Below are positions 1 through 3,748 of a DNA stretch of 6,448 bases, in pieces (the stretch's first letter is position 1; every line of letters begins with the position of its first letter). Made by a program: the position numbers and the translations under genes. The notes beneath the pieces were generated by a model that was not told the DNA's origin, searched no databases, and worked only from the letters and a program-made list of their open reading frames with translations. Origin of the DNA: JBIICS01 sp044238735 (GTDB lineage Bacteria; Bacteroidota; Bacteroidia; UBA4408); assembly GCA_044238735.1 (NCBI GenBank), contig JBIICS010000259.1, positions 1-6,448 on the forward strand. The letters are read 5' to 3'.

Positions 1-3000
1 CTACAAAGTAATTAGTGCTACTAGAAATAGAAGGAGTAGTAAAATTATCACCGGTAGCGAGTATACCTCCACCCGATGATGCTGCATACCAATTAACTGT
101 ACCACCTATACTGGATGAGCCAGATAAGCTTAATGTTCCGGCATCGCATCTACTCGCACTCAGAACACCTGCAATACTGGGTGAAGCATTCACAGTAGCC
201 GTAACAATGGTTCGTGTTGCACTGGTACATGTTGCTGTTGCAGCTTCTGCAAAATAATTAGTAGTGGAAGAAATACTTGGAGTAGTAAATGATGTGCCGC
301 TACCTAACACCAATCCTCCTATAGAGGAAGAATACCAATTAACATTACCCGCCGTGGATGTAGCAGATAAAATAACCGTTCCATTATCACATATACTTGC
401 ACCAGCTGTAGCGCTGATACTTGGTGTTATATTAACAGTTGCTGTTACTAGAGTTCGAGAAGAATTTGTACATGAGGCTGTGGCCACTTCAGCAAAAAAA
501 TTAGTTGTTGAAGATATTGATGGAGTAATAAATGATGTTCCGGTTCCCAGGAGCGATCCACCAGATGAAGCATCATACCAACTAATGTTACCCGCACTGG
601 AGGTAGCCGATAATGTTACCGAACCTGCATCGCAACGACTTGCACCGGTTACACCGGTAAAAGTGGGTGTTGTATTTACTGTAGCAGTAACGGTAGTACG
701 AGTAGCACTGGTACAAGTTGGACTTGCCGCTTCAACAAAGTAATCAGTAGTTGTTGATATAGAAGGTGTGGTAAAATTGCTACCTGTTCCTAAAGCAACA
801 CCCCCACTAGAGGATGCAAACCAGCTGATGGTTCCGGCACTTGCAGAGGCTGATAATGTTAAGGTTCCAGCATCACAACGACTGGCGCCAGTAACACTAT
901 TAACGGTAAGTGTTCCACTTATACTTGCTGTTACAGCTGTTCGAGTAGCACTTGTGCAGGTAGCAGTTGCCACTTCAACAAAAAAGTCTGTAGTAGAAGA
1001 TATAGAGGGAGTTGTAAAAGTTGTTCCAGTGCCCATAGCTACACCGCCTGTAGGATTGGCAAACCAACTTATGGTTCCAGCGCTGGCTGAAGCTAACAAA
1101 TTTAATGTCCCGGCATCACAACGGCTGGCTCCTGAGACACCTGTTATGGAGGGAGTTGTATTTATTGTAGCGGTAACAGATGTTCGAGTAGAACTGGTAC
1201 AAGATGCTATTGCAACCTCTGCAAAGTAATTGGTTGTGGAGGAAATAGATGGAGTCGTGAATGTTGTTCCAGTTCCTATAGCTGATCCTCCTGTAGATGA
1301 AGCGTACCAACTAATAGTACCACCACTTGAAGTTGCCGACAAGTTTAAGGTTCCGGCATCGCATCTGCTGGCACCGCTAACACTACTGATACTGGGGGTT
1401 GAAATAATACTAGCTGTTACCGTTGTTCGGGTAGCACTCGTGCAAGTTGCAGTTGCCGCTTCAACAAAATAATCTGTAGTAATTGATATTGATGGCGTGA
1501 TAAATGTTAAACCGGTTCCCAAAGCTGTTCCCCCTGATGAAGCAGCAAACCAGCTAATAGTTCCAGCACTGGCAGTGGCCGATAATGCTAATGTCCCATT
1601 ATCACACCTGCTGGCTCCTGTTACGCCTGTAATGCTTGGGGTAGTGTTAACAGTTGCCGTAACTGTTGTGCGAGTGGCAGTAGTACATGAACCCAATACA
1701 GACTCTACGTAATAATCAGTATTTGATGAAATGGATGGAGTTGTAAATGTGGTTCCACTGCCTAAAGCAACTCCGCCTGTTGGATTAGCGAACCAACTTA
1801 TAGTTCCTGAACTTGCGCTTGCAGACAAATTAAGCGTACCTGAACCGCATCGGGAAGCACTTGTAACACCTGTTATTGTGGGTGCAGTATTGATAGTAGC
1901 TACAACTAATGTTCGTGTTGCGCTTGTGCATGAACCAAGGACCGATTCTACATAATAATTAGTAGTGCTGGAAATAGAAGGCGTTGTAAAAGTGTTTCCG
2001 CTTCCTAATGCGGTTCCCCCAGTAGGATTAGCATACCAACTTATGGTTCCGGCACTAGCCGTTGCCGACAAATTAAGAATTCCGGCATCGCAACGGTTGG
2101 CCCCTGATACACTTGTGATGCTGGGGTTTGACGTTATGGTTGCAGTAACTGCAGTTCGAGATGGTGTAGTACACGTTCCATCGTTAGATTCAACGTAATA
2201 AATGGTAGTGGATGATATACTTGGAGTTGTAAAAGTTGTTCCCGTACCCAAGGAAGAACCTCCGGTTGGATTAGCAAACCAACTAATTGTTCCTAAATTG
2301 GTGGTAGCCGATAAATTTAAGGTTCCGGCATCACATCTAGAATCGCCAGTAACACTTGTTATTGTAGTATTTGTTACAGCAGTAGCCGTAACACTGGTTC
2401 GGGAGGCAGTTGTACAAGTTGCCGTTGCAGCTTGCACATAATAATCGGTTGTTGAAGGTAAAGAAGGTGTTGTAAAAGATGTTCCAGTGGCTAATGCTGA
2501 GCCACCTGATGGGTTGGCAAACCAACTAATTGTACCGGCACTGGCTGTTGCAGATAAATTTGCAGTGCCATTAACACATACCGTTGCTCCAGTAACAGAA
2601 TTTATAGTAGGAATAGCATTAACAGTTGCTGTAACGGCTGACCGGGCTGCTGAGGGGCAGCCGCTATTTGAAGCTTCTGCATAATAAGTAGTAGTTGTTG
2701 AAATACTGGGAGTAGCAAACGGACTTCCTGATCCAATTGAACTTCCTCCAGCATTAGTTGTATACCAATTAATGGTGCCTGCACTTGCCGTTGCTGATAA
2801 ATTAACAGAACCTGTGCCGCAACGACTTCCTCCAGTTGATGAACTTACAGTTGGTAAATTATTAACATTAACATCTACTAAAGTACGAGGTGAAGAAGTA
2901 CAACCGTTGTTAGTCGCTTCAACATAATAGGCATAGTAACCAATTGATGTAAGCAAAACCGGGGTAGTATATGGCGAACCAGTTCCAACAAGGGTTCCAC

Positions 3001-3115
3001 CAGAAGATGCCCTATACCAAGAATATGTAGTACCTGCTGAAGGTGAAGCAGAAGCTGTTAAAACAACCGTTCCAGATCCGCATCTACTTTGATCTGGTGC
3101 ACTGGTAATGCTTGG
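1..3115 (-). repeat. Array of 13 tandem Ig-like repeat units (243-bp period)
   Basis: In translation order the units span 3115-2855 (R1, 87 codons), 2854-2612 (R2), 2611-2369 (R3), 2368-2126 (R4), 2125-1883 (R5), 1882-1640 (R6), 1639-1397 (R7), 1396-1154 (R8), 1153-911 (R9), 910-668 (R10), 667-425 (R11), 424-182 (R12) and 181-1 (R13, cut after 60 codons). R2 to R12 are all exactly 81 codons. R13 has one extra Gly before its NWY. Typical landmarks are P-S/T-I at the unit start, GASRCDAGTL, SAGTISW[YF], a GG followed by G[TS]G, FTTPSISSTT, a Y/F pair before [VA]E, then a Cys and a TRT-type strand. The paired cysteines probably form one intradomain disulfide per unit. Unit boundaries were checked one by one against the nucleotide sequence. 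Confidence 0.95.
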
Positions 3116-3631
3116 AGTTGCATTAATCTGGATATTAGAGCCATTGTTACTACCAATAATAACGGGACTATTTGACACAACTCTAATCCGGTATCCACTT
3201 CCAGATGAAGTAAGTAGAGGAATAGTAGCACTGATAGTACCACTAGATGTACTGGTGGTTGTTCCTATTACGGTTGGACTTGAGAAATCACCACTTGAAT
3301 TAGACAATTCAGCAGTAAAAACATTACCCGGATTGTAAACGCCGACAGCCACATACGTTACCGTTAAAGAAGTACCGGAGCAAATTGGAGAAACAGCAGA
3401 AATTGAGGTAGAGATGGATACAGAAGGTGATAAAATTAACTCACTATTTTCTTCAAACTTCAGACTAATTGGGTTTATTAAGCCTGACACACCATTAGAG
3501 AAATGAGAATTTTCACTTAATGACAGAACAGAATTATCAAAATTATTTTTTATTAGCGTTTTACTGGACGCAAAAGCTACAATGCATCCAAGATTAAAAT
3601 AGATTAGATAATTTAAAAAAAGTGTTTTCAT
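1..3631 (-). CDS. Giant repetitive surface adhesin with tandem Ig-like (CHU_C-associated type) domains, C-terminus cut by window
   Basis: Minus-strand reading gives 1210 uninterrupted codons from an ATG at 3631 to the window edge with no stop, so the C-terminus is missing. Residues 1-21 form a signal peptide, 22-76 a Ser/Asn-rich spacer, about 77-172 a beta-sandwich, and 173-1210 thirteen Ig-like units. Each complete unit has a Cys near position 12, a SW[YF] or NWY motif near 29-31, a GG turn, a TTPS-type strand, an aromatic pair before Glu and a second Cys near 66. This pattern matches the Bacteroidota 'Ig-like domain, CHU_C associated' family as I know it. Such proteins are usually exported to the cell surface, commonly by the type IX system through a C-terminal domain that would lie outside this window. 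An in-frame ATG at 3655 would add eight residues; it has AAGG five bases upstream, but the MKTLF start gives a more typical signal peptide. It lies 117 bases downstream of the barrel gene on the same strand. Ligand unknown. Confidence 0.9.
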   Translation of the reverse strand, partial: MKTLFLNYLIYFNLGCIVAFASSKTLIKNNFDNSVLSLSENSHFSNGVSGLINPISLKFEENSELILSPSVSISTSISAVSPICSGTSLTVTYVAVGVYNPGNVFTAELSNSSGDFSSPTVIGTTTSTSSGTISATIPLLTSSGSGYRIRVVSNSPVIIGSNNGSNIQINATPSITSAPDQSRCGSGTVVLTASASPSAGTTYSWYRASSGGTLVGTGSPYTTPVLLTSIGYYAYYVEATNNGCTSSPRTLVDVNVNNLPTVSSSTGGSRCGTGSVNLSATASAGTINWYTTNAGGSSIGSGSPFATPSISTTTTYYAEASNSGCPSAARSAVTATVNAIPTINSVTGATVCVNGTANLSATASAGTISWFANPSGGSALATGTSFTTPSLPSTTDYYVQAATATCTTASRTSVTATAVTNTTITSVTGDSRCDAGTLNLSATTNLGTISWFANPTGGSSLGTGTTFTTPSISSTTIYYVESNDGTCTTPSRTAVTATITSNPSITSVSGANRCDAGILNLSATASAGTISWYANPTGGTALGSGNTFTTPSISSTTNYYVESVLGSCTSATRTLVVATINTAPTITGVTSASRCGSGTLNLSASASSGTISWFANPTGGVALGSGTTFTTPSISSNTDYYVESVLGSCTTATRTTVTATVNTTPSITGVTGASRCDNGTLALSATASAGTISWFAASSGGTALGTGLTFITPSISITTDYFVEAATATCTSATRTTVTASIISTPSISSVSGASRCDAGTLNLSATSSGGTISWYASSTGGSAIGTGTTFTTPSISSTTNYFAEVAIASCTSSTRTSVTATINTTPSITGVSGASRCDAGTLNLLASASAGTISWFANPTGGVAMGTGTTFTTPSISSTTDFFVEVATATCTSATRTAVTASISGTLTVNSVTGASRCDAGTLTLSASASAGTISWFASSSGGVALGTGSNFTTPSISTTTDYFVEAASPTCTSATRTTVTATVNTTPTFTGVTGASRCDAGSVTLSATSSAGNISWYDASSGGSLLGTGTSFITPSISSTTNFFAEVATASCTNSSRTLVTATVNITPSISATAGASICDNGTVILSATSTAGNVNWYSSSIGGLVLGSGTSFTTPSISSTTNYFAEAATATCTSATRTIVTATVNASPSIAGVLSASRCDAGTLSLSGSSSIGGTVNWYAASSGGGILATGDNFTTPSISSSTNYFV
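3116..3403 (-). other. N-terminal beta-sandwich domain of the adhesin
   Basis: Residues about 77-172 differ from the 81-residue units. The segment opens with SPICSGTSLTV, continues with NPGNVFTAELS and a GDFSSP turn followed by VIG, and ends with GYRIRVVS and a SNNGSNI segment. I recognise this pattern as a recurrent module of large secreted Bacteroidota proteins, often N-terminal to Ig-like or gliding-motility-associated regions, but cannot give it a family name with certainty. It holds a single Cys, so unlike the repeat units it has no internal disulfide. It may cap or start the stalk; binding function is unknown. Confidence 0.6.
3569..3631 (-). other. Sec-type signal peptide of the adhesin
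   Basis: Residues 1-21 have a short basic start (MKT), a hydrophobic stretch rich in Leu, Tyr, Phe and Ile, and an Ala-Phe-Ala site followed by Ser-Ser, giving a likely signal peptidase I cut after residue 21. A Cys at residue 16 lies within the hydrophobic segment, but the residues before it (Asn-Leu-Gly) do not make a good lipobox. Export across the inner membrane is therefore expected. Starting at 3655 would lengthen the n-region without destroying the signal. Confidence 0.75.
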
Positions 3632-3683
3632 TGTACTAAAAATAAACCTTAACATGTGCGCCTTATAATGATTCAATTTATGG

Positions 3684-3716
3684 GGATTTGTGAAATATAA
3701 CAACCACCTAAAATCC
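3684..3716 (-). other. Intergenic inverted repeat (weak hairpin)
   Basis: The arms GGATTT and AAATCC (3684-3689 and 3711-3716) are perfectly complementary. An inner GTG/CAC pair (3690-3692 and 3705-3707) extends the stem across a three-base bulge. No T-run follows on the minus strand, so it is not a standard intrinsic terminator. The candidate -7 element starts inside it, so it could be an operator or a leader structure, or chance. The rest of the 117-base gap is AT-rich with nothing else recognisable. Confidence 0.25.
3692..3699 (-). promoter_or_regulatory. Possible Bacteroidota -7 promoter element for the adhesin gene
   Basis: On the minus strand this reads TATATTTC, one base off the Bacteroidota -7 consensus TAnnTTTG. 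It lies 37 bases before the ATG at 3655 and 61 before that at 3631, a sensible distance for a 5' leader. No convincing TTG-type -33 element stands at the right spacing; the nearest T-rich block ends about 22 bases upstream. In AT-rich DNA such a match can occur by chance, so this is tentative. If real, the adhesin can be transcribed apart from the barrel gene. Confidence 0.2.
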
Positions 3717-3748
3717 TCATACGAAAAATAAACAAAAGAGTTACTTAA

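Noticed and set aside
15..2684. Series of plus-strand open frames of about 65-159 codons with a common Val/Pro/Ala-rich repeated sequence
   Set aside because: They are the antisense image of the 243-bp repeats: their phase follows the array, they are broken at the same place in each unit (stop codons opposite the codons for the aromatic pair), and the minus frame is open without any break and carries recognisable Ig-like domains.
1..3115. CRISPR array or non-coding satellite DNA as an explanation of the 243-bp period
   Set aside because: The period is a whole number of codons, variation is mostly synonymous or conservative, and the units encode an Ig-like fold; no short identical repeats with unique spacers are present.
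3108..3338. Plus-strand open frame of 76 codons with hydrophobic stretches
   Set aside because: It lies opposite the adhesin's N-terminal beta-sandwich, which has clear domain character in the minus frame; no leader, promoter or family resemblance supports it.
3569..3631. Adhesin as a lipoprotein with Cys16 as acceptor
   Set aside because: The residues before the Cys are Asn-Leu-Gly, which lacks the Leu/Val-type residue expected at -3, and a good signal peptidase I site (Ala-Phe-Ala) follows.
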